Part shown: piece after piece, positions 32,608 through 42,045 of the stretch
How the letters are laid out: each line of letters starts with the position of its first letter
Numbering within the stretch: the first letter of the stretch is position 1
From: Vulcanimicrobiota bacterium
Lineage (GTDB): Bacteria; Vulcanimicrobiota; Vulcanimicrobiia; Vulcanimicrobiales; Vulcanimicrobiaceae
Direction of reading: 5' to 3'
DNA length: 54,274 nt
Assembly (NCBI GenBank): GCA_027452165.1
Contig: DAIDGX010000021.1
Span: forward strand, 1 to 54,274
Notes under the pieces: model-generated
The model's database searches: none
What the model saw: the letters and a program-made list of their open reading frames with translations, nothing else
Told to the model about the DNA's origin: nothing
Made by a program: the position numbers and the translations under genes

Positions 32608-33413
32608 GCGAGCACGTACCGTTCGATGGCCTCGGCAACACCGTCATCCTCGACGCTCCCGACCGACGCGTGCGCGACCGCGAGCAACTCGGCCGGCGCC
32701 GAGCCCATCGCAATTCCGAAACCCGCGGCTTGCAAGAGGGGCGTATCGTTCCACGAATCTCCGACCGCCACGACCTCCGAAGGCGCGATGCCGAGATGCG
32801 CGGCGACATAGCGCAGCGCTGCGCCTTTATCCACCGCCGGGTTGAGCACTTCGATGAACTCGGGATAGCTTCGCGTCACGTATGCGAGTCCGCCGAGCGC
32901 ATCCCGCAGGCGGGCTTCATAGGCCGCGGCCGCATCCGGATCGTCGATAATCACCGCCTTCGTCGCCGGGCTGTAGGCGAAACTCTCCCGCAGCGACGGG
33001 ACGATGACCGGCTGCACCTTTGCTAAACCCGCGTAGAGGTCGGAGAACCGATTGCGCCGCTCGCAGTAGTACTCGTCGTTCCGATAGAGTTGCAGGTGAT
33101 GGCCATCCCGTTCGACGAGATCGATCAGCACGCGTACCGTCGCCGCATCGAGCGGCGCATCCCAAAGCACTTGGTCGCGCTGCGGATCGACGATCGCGGC
33201 TCCCTGATAGCACACGAGCGGTGCGTCCAGCTCCAACTCGCGCGCGTATGAAACCGCTGCCCGATACATGCGTCCCGTCACGATGCATCCCGGTATTCCG
33301 GCGTCGCGCATGCGCGCGATCGCGGCACGCACGCGCGGACGAATGACGAGATCCCGCCCCACGAGCGTCCCGTCGAGATCGAACGCGACGAGACGAATAG
33401 CCCTCCGGCTCAC
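32604..33413 (-). CDS. Cof-type HAD phosphatase
   Basis: 269 residues. Motif I AFDLDGTL, motif II VTGR, motif III lysine in VDKGAALRY, and motif IV VGDSWNDTPLL, with an alpha/beta cap (about 85-190) of the Cof/YidA class. These hydrolyse sugar phosphates or flavin phosphates; the substrate cannot be read here. GTG 33413 overlaps the upstream stop as GTGA. The frame is open further upstream but shows only arginine-rich shadow sequence. Confidence 0.9.
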   Translation of the reverse strand: MSRRAIRLVAFDLDGTLVGRDLVIRPRVRAAIARMRDAGIPGCIVTGRMYRAAVSYARELELDAPLVCYQGAAIVDPQRDQVLWDAPLDAATVRVLIDLVERDGHHLQLYRNDEYYCERRNRFSDLYAGLAKVQPVIVPSLRESFAYSPATKAVIIDDPDAAAAYEARLRDALGGLAYVTRSYPEFIEVLNPAVDKGAALRYVAAHLGIAPSEVVAVGDSWNDTPLLQAAGFGIAMGSAPAELLAVAHASVGSVEDDGVAEAIERYVLA

Positions 33414-34624
33414 GCGAGATCTCCGCGTAGCCGTGCGCTCTGGGCGTGAAACGGTAAACCCTCGAGCTCGGCGAGTGCCGCTAGGGTCTGAGCGTCGAGC
33501 GCCGTGCGTTCGGGCGACACGGCCACGCACACGAATGGCCGCGTAAATTCAGCCATAGCGTAACTGCACGGAAGAATAAACTCGCCGGCGACGATCGACG
33601 ACGATTCACCGATAAAGATCGCCCGCGCGTTGCCGATCCGATCCCGGAATGCCTCGGCATCGCGAACGTGCAGCGCTACGCGATCCGGCGCCACGCCATC
33701 AAGCACCGCGAAGATCTCCTCGCGCGAGCCTGCATGCACGAGGAAACACGCGCGCGTCAATCGTGTCTCCCCAAGGGTCTCCAACAACTGGGCGATCGAC
33801 TCGAGTACCGCACGCGACTCCGAGACAACGACGACCGTTGCATCGGGGCCGCGCTCGGCCAATGCGAGAACGTCGACCGCGATGAATTCGCTGCTCGCGG
33901 TATCGTCCACAACGATGAGCGCGGCGGGTGACGGGCCCGGCATATCCACGTTGCACGTACCCTCGACCTGGCGTTTGGCTTCGAGCACCCACGGGCTGCG
34001 CCCACCGATAATCTTTTCAACAGGCGCAAGCGATACCGTACCAAACGCCGCAGCCGCGACGGCATGCGCACCGCCTATCGCGTAGAGCTCGTCCACCTCG
34101 CACAGGCTGCACGCATAGAGGATTGCCGGTGGCACGGTCCCATCCGCGCGCGGAGGCGTCACGACGATCGTCCGCGAGACGCCCGCGAGACGCGCGGGAA
34201 TCACCCCGGCGAGCAATGCAGACGGCCGCGCTCGCTCGCCGCCCGGCACGTACACGGCGAGGCTTGCGTACGGCCTCACGCCGAGCGTCAGGGTCGATCC
34301 GTCGGCATCGCTCCAAACCCGGTCGCGTTCGCGCTCGTACACACGCGTCATGCGTTCTTTGGCATCGCTCAGCGCGCGTGCGATCTCTGGCGCTACCAGC
34401 GCCCGCGCTTGGTCATGCATCGGAATCGGCACGCGCAGCTTCGCCAAATCGAAGCGTGCGTCGTCCACCTTACGGGCCCACTCGACGAGCGCCGCGTCGC
34501 CGCGCAGACGAACGCCCGCCACGATCTCGGCGACCCGCTGCGTCATATCCGGCGTTGAAACGAACGCTCGCGAGCGCGCCGTCACCCACGTGCGATCGCG
34601 CGCGCCCACCACCATGAGGGTCAC
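33410..34624 (-). CDS. HisD (histidinol dehydrogenase) homologue lacking key active-site residues
   Basis: 404 residues covering the whole HisD fold. LAVYVPGGERARPSALLAG, YAIGGAHAVAAAAFGT and LEAKRQV with VDMPGPSPAALIVVDD are recognisable. However, the zinc and catalytic positions differ. The canonical SQAEH is ALAER (about 254-258), so Gln and His ligands are Leu and Arg. The PEHL catalytic Glu-His is ALHV (317-320), losing Glu. The zinc Asp in GDY is Glu in GEF (347-349), and the following NHVLPT block is gone. Only the last His (393) remains. It is unlikely to be a working histidinol dehydrogenase. It sits between dnaE and a HAD gene with four-base overlaps, not in a his operon. Confidence 0.85.
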   Translation of the reverse strand: MTLMVVGARDRTWVTARSRAFVSTPDMTQRVAEIVAGVRLRGDAALVEWARKVDDARFDLAKLRVPIPMHDQARALVAPEIARALSDAKERMTRVYERERDRVWSDADGSTLTLGVRPYASLAVYVPGGERARPSALLAGVIPARLAGVSRTIVVTPPRADGTVPPAILYACSLCEVDELYAIGGAHAVAAAAFGTVSLAPVEKIIGGRSPWVLEAKRQVEGTCNVDMPGPSPAALIVVDDTASSEFIAVDVLALAERGPDATVVVVSESRAVLESIAQLLETLGETRLTRACFLVHAGSREEIFAVLDGVAPDRVALHVRDAEAFRDRIGNARAIFIGESSSIVAGEFILPCSYAMAEFTRPFVCVAVSPERTALDAQTLAALAELEGLPFHAQSARLRGDLA

Positions 34625-37600
34625 GCGCGTTCGCTCTCCACCATGCCTTCGCGCGCGTTGCCACGTCCGAAGATCCGTTCCAGCTCACCCAAGAGCCGTC
34701 GATCGGATGATACGGTGCGCCCGAGCTGCTGCATGCGCCCGCGCGCGTGCATGACGAGCGGCACGTCGCCCGGCCACTCATCGACGAGCGCTGCGAGTTG
34801 GTCGATCTGTTCGCGTGAGCCGACGTCGACATGCCACCCACGCGCCGGCGCCGCCGGTGCGCTGCCACGTGCCGGGGGCACGAACACGCTCACATCGTTT
34901 GCGCTCACCGAAAGTTCGACCGGGGTCTCCTCGCCCGGAACGGCACCCGGGCGTTCGCGCAGGCGCACGCGCCCCTTGATGACGAGAATTGCGTCATCGG
35001 TAAAGAGGCCCTGAACGACCGGATAGAGCTTTGAGAAGACGATCACGTCGCTCGAACCCGTTGTATCTTCGATCTGCGCGATCAACATCTGCTGGCCGCT
35101 CTTCGTCAACGTGCGCCGCACGCCCGTCACCATACCGGCGACGGTCACCGACGCATCGTCCTCCACCTTGCGCAGGTCTTTGATCGGGATCGCGCCTTGG
35201 CGCACGAGCAGTTCTTGATACTCGGCGAGGGGATGACCCGAGACGAAGATGCCGAGCGTCTCCTTCTCCCATGCAAGCGACGTTCGCGTACCGGGTTCAG
35301 GGACGTGCGGCAGCGTCGGCACGAGGGCCGGCGCGTGCTCGGCGGCATCACCGAAAAGCGAAAATTGTCCGGTTTCTGCCTCGCGCGTCGCATGCGCCGC
35401 GAGTTCGAGCGCCGACTCCAACGCGGCGAGCTTCTGCGCGCGATTGCCAGGCAATGCATCGAGCGCGCCGCACTTGATCAGGGCTTCGAAGACGCGGCGG
35501 TTGACCTGCTTTGCGTCCACGCGTTTGGCGAGATCGTAGAGATCCTCGAATTTTCCGCCCGCATCGCGCGCCTCGATGATGCTCTGCACCGCGCCCTCGC
35601 CCACGCCCTTGATCGCGGCGAGACCGAAGCGGATGCGATCGCCGACGACCGCGAAATCGATCAGCGATTCGTTGACGTCGGGCGGGAGTACCGTGATGCC
35701 ATTCTTCTTGGCCTCGTCGATGTACTCGACGAGCTTGTCGGTCTTGTCGCGCACCGAGGACATCAGCGCGGTCAAATACTGCAGCGGAAAATTCGCCTTC
35801 AGATAGGCCGTCTGGTACGAAATCCACCCGTATGCCGCCGCATGTGATTTGTTGAAACCGTAGCCAGCGAAGGGCTCGATGAAGGCGAATATTTGCTCCG
35901 CAAGATCGCGCTCGATTCCGGACGTCGCTTTGGCGCCCTCGATGAACTTCTCGCGGTACATGGGGATCTTGTCCTTCTGCTTCTTCCCCATCACCTTGCG
36001 CAGTTCGTCCGCTTGCCCCATCGTAAAGCCGGCAAGATCGCGCGCCATCTGCATCACTTGTTCTTGATACGCAGGCACGCCATAGGTTTCGGCGAGGATC
36101 GGTTCGAGTTTGGGATGCAGATACTTCGGCTTGGAACGCCCGTGCCGGTTGTTCACGTACTCGGGGATCAGGTCCATGGGTCCCGGGCGATAGAGCGCGC
36201 CGAGCGCAATGATATCTTCGAAGCGCGAGGGTTTTAGATCGCTGCAAAAGCGCTTGTATCCATCCGATTCGAATTGGAACACACCCATCGTCTCGCCGCG
36301 CGAGAGCATCTCGTAGGTCTTCTTGTCGTCGTCGGCAATCTTCGCCAGGTCGAAATGTGGATCGACGGTGCGTTTGATCTCACGGACCGCCGTGTTCATG
36401 ACGGTCAGGTTGCGCAGCCCAAGAAAGTCCATCTTGAGCAAGCCGATCTTTTCCACCCATACCATATCGAACTGCGTGTTCACGCCGCCGTCGTTGAACT
36501 TCACGAGCGGCGCATAGTCGATCAACGGCCCCGCCGAGATCACCACGCCCGCCGCATGCGTTCCGGCGTTGCGCGCGAGTCCCTCGATATCGCGCGCGGT
36601 GTCGAGCATCTTTCGAATCTGTGGCGATCCCGCGTACGCGAGCTTGAGATCGGGAATCTGTTCGAGCGCCTGTTCGATCGAGAGGCCGCCGGGCCCGGAC
36701 GGGATCATCTTGGCCACCTTATCGACCTCAGGGAGCGGCACGCCGAGCGCTCGCCCCGCGTCACGCACGGCCGCCCGAGCGGCCATCGTACCGAACGTAA
36801 CGATCTGCGCGACGCGCTCTTTTCCGTACTTTTCGGTGACGTACGCGATCACCTCATCGCGCCGCTCGACGCAAAAATCGGTATCGATATCGGGCATCGA
36901 GATGCGATCGGGATTCAAGAACCGCTCGAAGATCAGATTGTATTTCAGCGGATCGAGATCGGTGATCTTTAGGCAGTACGCCACGACCGAGCCGACCGCC
37001 GAGCCGCGCCCCGGTCCGACCGGAATCTCGTGATCCCGCGCATACTTGATGAAATCCCATACGATCAAAAAATAGGACGCGAATCCCATCGTGTTGATGA
37101 CGTTGAGCTCGTAGTCGAGGCGCTCGCGCAACGCCGCGTCGTCACGCGCGCGTTCGGGTCCGTAGCGCTCGATCAACCCGGCCTCGCAAATCTCGCGCAG
37201 GTACCCTTCGGCGGTGCGCTCTTCGCCGGGTGCCGCAGGCGGCTGCGGCACAGGATACTGCGGCAGATGAAAGATCTTCTCGGGAATCTTGATGTCGATG
37301 CGATCGGCGATCTTGACCGTGTTCTCGCACGCCTCAGGGAGGTCGTGCCAAAGCGCGTACATCTCCTCCGGTGACTTCACGTAGAACTGGTCCGAGTAGA
37401 ACTTCATCCGGCTCGTGTCCGAGACGGTCTTCCCGGTGCCGATGCACAGCAGAACGTCGTGCGCCGGTGCATCGCGCTGCTCGAGATAGTGTGAGTCGTT
37501 CGTCGCGACGATCGGCACGCTCAACTCACGCGCCACCTTGACGAGGCCGTCGTTGATCACGTCCTCCTCGGGCATTCCGTGACGCATCACTTCGATATAA

Positions 37601-38100
37601 AAGCGGTCGCCGAAAATTTCGGTGAAAATCTTGGCATTTTTGACCGAGGTCGCGTAGTCGTTCTTGAGAAGCGGGGCGGCGACGAGCCCCGACATGCAGC
37701 CGGAGAGCACGATCAGCCCGTCGTTGTGCTCGGCCAGCAGATCCAGGTCGATGCGAGGCTTGTAATAGTAGCCTTCTAGGAATCCCTTCGAGATGAGGGC
37801 GGTGAGGTTCCGGTAGCCCACCAGGTCGGCTGCCAGGAGCGTCACGTGGGCCTCGTCGCGGACCGTCCGGTCGAAACGCCCCCGGGGCGCGATATAGGCC
37901 TCGCAGCCGATGATCGGGGTCAGCTTCGTATCCCGGGCGGCATAGTAGAACTCCATGGCGCCATACATGACCCCATGGTCGGTCAGGGCGACGGCCGGAG
38001 CCCCATCCTCGGCAGCCCGGCGGCAGAGACGATCCACCCGGCAAGCCCCGTCGAGCAGGGAATATTCCGAGTGTACGTGGAGATGGACGAACTGCTTCAA
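34621..38100 (-). CDS. dnaE: DNA polymerase III alpha subunit
   Basis: 1159 residues. An N-terminal PHP domain (FVHLHVHSEYSLLDGAC, with HLHVH intact), a C-family polymerase core with catalytic acidic residues in MPDIDTDF, the GRGSAVGS and FAGYGFNKSHAAAYG segments, helix-hairpin-helix and a C-terminal OB domain (ASVTVAGMVTGVRRTLTKSG). The intact PHP histidines hint at a possible built-in exonuclease. TTG 38100 is the start; it lies 50 bases from the divergent cyclase gene. Its stop overlaps the HisD homologue by four bases. Confidence 0.98.
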   Translation of the reverse strand: MKQFVHLHVHSEYSLLDGACRVDRLCRRAAEDGAPAVALTDHGVMYGAMEFYYAARDTKLTPIIGCEAYIAPRGRFDRTVRDEAHVTLLAADLVGYRNLTALISKGFLEGYYYKPRIDLDLLAEHNDGLIVLSGCMSGLVAAPLLKNDYATSVKNAKIFTEIFGDRFYIEVMRHGMPEEDVINDGLVKVARELSVPIVATNDSHYLEQRDAPAHDVLLCIGTGKTVSDTSRMKFYSDQFYVKSPEEMYALWHDLPEACENTVKIADRIDIKIPEKIFHLPQYPVPQPPAAPGEERTAEGYLREICEAGLIERYGPERARDDAALRERLDYELNVINTMGFASYFLIVWDFIKYARDHEIPVGPGRGSAVGSVVAYCLKITDLDPLKYNLIFERFLNPDRISMPDIDTDFCVERRDEVIAYVTEKYGKERVAQIVTFGTMAARAAVRDAGRALGVPLPEVDKVAKMIPSGPGGLSIEQALEQIPDLKLAYAGSPQIRKMLDTARDIEGLARNAGTHAAGVVISAGPLIDYAPLVKFNDGGVNTQFDMVWVEKIGLLKMDFLGLRNLTVMNTAVREIKRTVDPHFDLAKIADDDKKTYEMLSRGETMGVFQFESDGYKRFCSDLKPSRFEDIIALGALYRPGPMDLIPEYVNNRHGRSKPKYLHPKLEPILAETYGVPAYQEQVMQMARDLAGFTMGQADELRKVMGKKQKDKIPMYREKFIEGAKATSGIERDLAEQIFAFIEPFAGYGFNKSHAAAYGWISYQTAYLKANFPLQYLTALMSSVRDKTDKLVEYIDEAKKNGITVLPPDVNESLIDFAVVGDRIRFGLAAIKGVGEGAVQSIIEARDAGGKFEDLYDLAKRVDAKQVNRRVFEALIKCGALDALPGNRAQKLAALESALELAAHATREAETGQFSLFGDAAEHAPALVPTLPHVPEPGTRTSLAWEKETLGIFVSGHPLAEYQELLVRQGAIPIKDLRKVEDDASVTVAGMVTGVRRTLTKSGQQMLIAQIEDTTGSSDVIVFSKLYPVVQGLFTDDAILVIKGRVRLRERPGAVPGEETPVELSVSANDVSVFVPPARGSAPAAPARGWHVDVGSREQIDQLAALVDEWPGDVPLVMHARGRMQQLGRTVSSDRRLLGELERIFGRGNAREGMVESERA

Positions 38101-38150
38101 CTACCGACCCGACCTAAAGAAAACTCGCAACCTAGACGTTACAGTAAAAG

Positions 38151-39296
38151 ATGGGCGCCAACCTGTCCGACGGGCCGACCCAAGACGCTGAGCTCCTAGA
38201 AGAGATCGAGCGCTTACGCCGTCGCGTCGCCATCTTGGAGGCCGAGCGGGACGAATACGCCCAGCAGAACGCCGAACTCTTCGTCCTGCAACAAGTTTTT
38301 TCCACCATCAATTCGACGCTCGACATCAACGATATCCTCTCGATGGTGTTACGCGGCGTCGTCGAAGCCCTGAAGTTCAAGCGCGTCGTGCTCTTCGACG
38401 TGATCGAAGGCACCACGATCGTACGGCGGCTCGACTGCGATGCCGTCGGCACGGTCAACCATGCGCTCGACCCGCGTGACTATCGCCAAGGCTCGACGCT
38501 CGAAGACGTGGCCCATGGTGACCTGCAACTGGCCTACGGCAACGGCGATGATCCCGACGCGCCGCTCCACGATGCCCGCGGATCGTATTGCGTCGCACCG
38601 CTCGTGGCCCGCGACGTCGTGCGCGGCATGCTCTACGCCGACGATCCGCCGGGTGCCGAAGTCACCGAGAACCAACTGCGCGTGCTGCTCGATTTTGCCT
38701 CACAAGCGGCGATCGCGGTCGAGAACGCCCGCCTCTACGAAGAGACGCGACGGCTCCTGGAAGAGACGCAGCGGATGGCCAACACCGATGCCCTCACCGG
38801 CATCTTCAACCGCCGTGCCCTCACCGAAATGCTCGATCGTGAACTCCACACCTCGGAACGCTACGACACGCCCTTTGCGTTCGTCATCCTGGACCTCGAC
38901 GATCTCAAAAAAATCAACGACTCCGGAGGGCACAGCCTCGGCGATCTCGCTCTCAAGCGGTTCGCGCAGGTGCTCAAGAAAAACGCCCGCAAGGGCGACA
39001 TCGTCGCGCGGTATGCGGGCGATGAATTCGTGCTGATCATGGGCCAGAGCGATCGCGAGCAAACCACGCGCGGCGTCGAGCGCATCATGTCGGCGCTGCG
39101 GCGCAATGGGCTCTCGACCTCGATCGGCGTCGCAATGTTCCCGGCCGACGGCACCGAGGGGCAGACGCTTTTTTTTGCCGCCGACGAAGCGCTCTATCAG
39201 GCCAAACAAGCAGGCAAAAATCAGTACCGCTTCTACGTCCGCGGGAGCAAGTCGCAGGGGGATTCCCCTGCCGGCGCCGCCGACGTAACCGCCTAG
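38151..39296 (+). CDS. GAF-GGDEF diguanylate cyclase
   Basis: 381 residues. An N-terminal coiled coil (about 12-42), a GAF domain (about 45-190) and a GGDEF domain (about 212-365). The active site reads RYAGDEFVL, an AGDEF variant seen in many active enzymes, and RKGD five residues before it is an intact RxxD inhibitory site. It probably makes c-di-GMP. TACAGT ends five bases before ATG and there is no ribosome site, so the mRNA may be leaderless. It is divergent from dnaE. Confidence 0.93.
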   Translation: MGANLSDGPTQDAELLEEIERLRRRVAILEAERDEYAQQNAELFVLQQVFSTINSTLDINDILSMVLRGVVEALKFKRVVLFDVIEGTTIVRRLDCDAVGTVNHALDPRDYRQGSTLEDVAHGDLQLAYGNGDDPDAPLHDARGSYCVAPLVARDVVRGMLYADDPPGAEVTENQLRVLLDFASQAAIAVENARLYEETRRLLEETQRMANTDALTGIFNRRALTEMLDRELHTSERYDTPFAFVILDLDDLKKINDSGGHSLGDLALKRFAQVLKKNARKGDIVARYAGDEFVLIMGQSDREQTTRGVERIMSALRRNGLSTSIGVAMFPADGTEGQTLFFAADEALYQAKQAGKNQYRFYVRGSKSQGDSPAGAADVTA

Positions 39297-39393
39297 AAGC
39301 AAGCGTCGCCCGATAATTGTCGTGGGGACCCCCTCCACCCGGATAGTATAAAGAAGCAAACCGTCCTCTCTTTGTCCCCCGGGAAAGGCTCAC

Positions 39394-41079
39394 GTGATCA
39401 AGCACGACGTAGTCGTTATCGGTGGCGGTCTTGCCGGCATGCGTGCCGCGGTGGAAGCCGCGGAACTCGGTGCCGACGTTGCCATCGTTTCCAAGATGCA
39501 TCCGGTGCGTAGTCACTCGGGTGCAGCGCAGGGCGGCATCAATGCCGCACTCGGCAACCGCGAAGAAGACAGCCCCGAAGCGCACACCTTCGATACCGTC
39601 AAAGGCTCTGACTATCTCGGCGATCAAGACGCAGCCGAAGCGATGTGCGAGGATGCTCCCAAGCAGATCATCTGGCTCGAACATCGTGGATGCATCTTCT
39701 CACGTATGCCCGACGGCCGCATCGCGCAGCGCCCCTTCGGCGGCGCCGGCGCACCGCGCACGTGCTACTCCGCCGACGTCACCGGCCTCGTCATCCTGCA
39801 CACGCTCTGGGAGCAGCTCGAGCGTTTCGGCGTCAAAGTGTACGAAGAGTACTTCTGCACCGCGCTTGCGGTCGAAGACGGTATCGGCACGGGTGTCGTC
39901 GCGTACAACATGCGCAACGGCGAGCTCGAATTGATCACGGCGAAGGCCACGATCTTCGCGACCGGCGGCGCCGGTCGCATGTATGCGAAGACGACCAACG
40001 GCTACGCCTCGACCGCCGACGGCATGTCGATCGCATACAAAGCGGGCATCCCGCTCATGGACATGGAGTTCATGCAATTCCATCCGACGACGCTCAAAGA
40101 GAACGGCGTCCTCATGACCGAAGGCGCGCGTGGTGAGGGCGGCTACCTGCTCAACGCGGCAGGCGAGCGCTTCATGTTCAAGTACGCGCCGAACAAGGGT
40201 GAGCTTGCCTCACGCGACGTGGTTTCCCGTGCCGAGTGGACGGAGATTCTCGAAGGCCGCGGCGTTGATGGCTGCGTGCTGCTCGACCTGCGTCACCTCG
40301 GCCGCGAAAAGATTCTCGAACGCCTACCGCAGATTCGCGAGCTCGCGCTCGACGCGACGGGCAAAGATGCAATCCACGAGCCGATTCCGATTCTTCCCGG
40401 TGCACACTACACGATGGGCGGGATCGAAACCGATAAATTTGGCGCCACGCGTATTCCCGGCGTCTATGCCGCAGGCGAATGCGCCTGCGTCAGCGTGCAC
40501 GGCGCAAACCGCCTCGGCGGCAACTCGCTGCTCGACACGATCGTCTTCGGCGCCCGCAGCGCCCGCCACGCGGTCGAGTACATCAAAGCCGTCGGCGACG
40601 TTCGCCGCTCGGAGCGCACGCTGCAAGCCGAGAAGGATCGCATCAAGGAGCTGCTTTCGCGCACCAGCGGCACCCGCGCGCCGAAGCTTCGCGCCGCGAT
40701 GAACGAGACGATGAGCAAAAACACGTTCATCTTCCGCGACGAAGCTGGGCTCGCCGAAGCCGTCGCCGAGATGGACCGCGTGCGCAAGGAGTTCGACGCT
40801 GGGGTGTACGTGATGGACAAGTCCTCGACGTTCAACACCGACCTCGTCTCCACGTTCGAGACCGACTTCCTGATCGACGCCGCATACGCCCTCGCCAAGA
40901 GCGCGCTCGAGCGCCGCGAATCGCGTGGCGCGCAGTCGCGCACCGATTTCCCCGACCGCGACGACGCAAACTGGCTCAAACATTCGCTCGCGTACCGTCA
41001 ATCCGACGGCTCGCCGCGCATGGATTACTCGCGCAAGGTCACGATCACCAAGTATGAACCGCAGGTGAGAACGTACTAA
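39394..41079 (+). CDS. sdhA: succinate dehydrogenase / fumarate reductase flavoprotein
   Basis: 561 residues. FAD dinucleotide motif [15 protein letters not shown], the flavinylation-type histidine segment [16 protein letters not shown], the active-site MQFHPTTL and TEGARGEGG, and [13 protein letters not shown]. No Tat signal is present, so the active site faces the cytoplasm. GTG 39394 follows GGGAAAGG. TAGTATAAAG near 39345 may be the promoter -10 region. With sdhB (three bases on) and the CCG protein it forms a type E complex. Confidence 0.95.
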   Translation: MIKHDVVVIGGGLAGMRAAVEAAELGADVAIVSKMHPVRSHSGAAQGGINAALGNREEDSPEAHTFDTVKGSDYLGDQDAAEAMCEDAPKQIIWLEHRGCIFSRMPDGRIAQRPFGGAGAPRTCYSADVTGLVILHTLWEQLERFGVKVYEEYFCTALAVEDGIGTGVVAYNMRNGELELITAKATIFATGGAGRMYAKTTNGYASTADGMSIAYKAGIPLMDMEFMQFHPTTLKENGVLMTEGARGEGGYLLNAAGERFMFKYAPNKGELASRDVVSRAEWTEILEGRGVDGCVLLDLRHLGREKILERLPQIRELALDATGKDAIHEPIPILPGAHYTMGGIETDKFGATRIPGVYAAGECACVSVHGANRLGGNSLLDTIVFGARSARHAVEYIKAVGDVRRSERTLQAEKDRIKELLSRTSGTRAPKLRAAMNETMSKNTFIFRDEAGLAEAVAEMDRVRKEFDAGVYVMDKSSTFNTDLVSTFETDFLIDAAYALAKSALERRESRGAQSRTDFPDRDDANWLKHSLAYRQSDGSPRMDYSRKVTITKYEPQVRTY

Positions 41080-41082
41080 ACG

Positions 41083-42045
41083 ATGGCTAAGATCAAACTC
41101 GACATCTTCCGTTTCGACGAGGCAGTCGATACGATTCCCCACCGCGACCTCATCGAGGTCGAGGTTCCCGAAGCGACGACCGTACTCGATGCGCTCGAAA
41201 CCGCCAAAGCGGAAATCGACGGATCGATCTCGTTCCGCCGCTCGTGCCGCTCGGCAATCTGCGGTTCGTGTTCGATGAACATCAACGGCGTTACGTCGCT
41301 CGCCTGCAAAACAAATTGCAAGGATGTCGTCAAGGAAGACGGTTCGATCGCGGTCGATCCGATGCCGAACTTCCAACCGATGAAGGACATGGTCGTGCAT
41401 ATGGACCCGTTCTGGGACAAATATGCGCGCTTGAAGCCTTACCTTCAGCCGCAGGACAAAGACGCCGACCACGCGACCGAGCGCCGCGTCTCGCCCGACG
41501 ACATGAAGAAGCTCGTCGATGTTGCGAACTGCATCATGTGCGCCACGTGCTACGCGCTCTGCCCCGTCGTCAGCGTCGATCCGGCGTTTGCCGGCCCGGC
41601 CGCGATCGCGTATGCGTATCGCTTCATCGAAGACGTCCGCGACGGCAAGCGCGAAGAGCGCATCGCTCAGATCTCGGAAGACTATCTCTGGCTCTGCGCG
41701 CACTGCTACGCCTGTTCGTACTGTCCGAAACACGTCGATCCCAACAACCGCATCGTCGACGTCAAACGCGCCGCCATCAAAGATCGCGTCATGTTGAACG
41801 AGCGAGGACCACGCCACGCGCTTGTCGTCGCCAAGACGATCAAACAGACGGGCATGCTCGCCGAGACCGAGGTCATCTTGGGCACCGTCGGCCGCTTCAA
41901 CGTGGTCGGCCTGCTGAAGGCCCTTGCTCCGCTCGCCCCGCGCATGGCCTACCGCGGCAAGACGCCGCCGCCCTTCGTGAAGCCGATCCCGAAGGTCAAC
42001 GAAGTTCGCACCATATTCGAATCCCTGGAGGTTCCGGTCAGCTAA
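41083..42045 (+). CDS. sdhB: succinate dehydrogenase iron-sulfur subunit, long type
   Basis: 320 residues, about 80 longer than classical SdhB. [2Fe-2S] ligands are in CRSAICGSCSM and a later Cys. The cysteine sets CIMCATCYALCP and CAHCYACSYCP supply the remaining clusters. Extra C-terminal residues (about 240-320) are usual in type E enzymes, where the subunit contacts the CCG-domain protein instead of heme anchors. The stop overlaps the next start as TAATG. Confidence 0.94.
   Translation: MAKIKLDIFRFDEAVDTIPHRDLIEVEVPEATTVLDALETAKAEIDGSISFRRSCRSAICGSCSMNINGVTSLACKTNCKDVVKEDGSIAVDPMPNFQPMKDMVVHMDPFWDKYARLKPYLQPQDKDADHATERRVSPDDMKKLVDVANCIMCATCYALCPVVSVDPAFAGPAAIAYAYRFIEDVRDGKREERIAQISEDYLWLCAHCYACSYCPKHVDPNNRIVDVKRAAIKDRVMLNERGPRHALVVAKTIKQTGMLAETEVILGTVGRFNVVGLLKALAPLAPRMAYRGKTPPPFVKPIPKVNEVRTIFESLEVPVS

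Noticed and set aside
40324-41817. 497-codon minus-strand open frame
   Set aside because: Antisense to sdhA and sdhB, in the frame that is often open opposite GC-rich genes.
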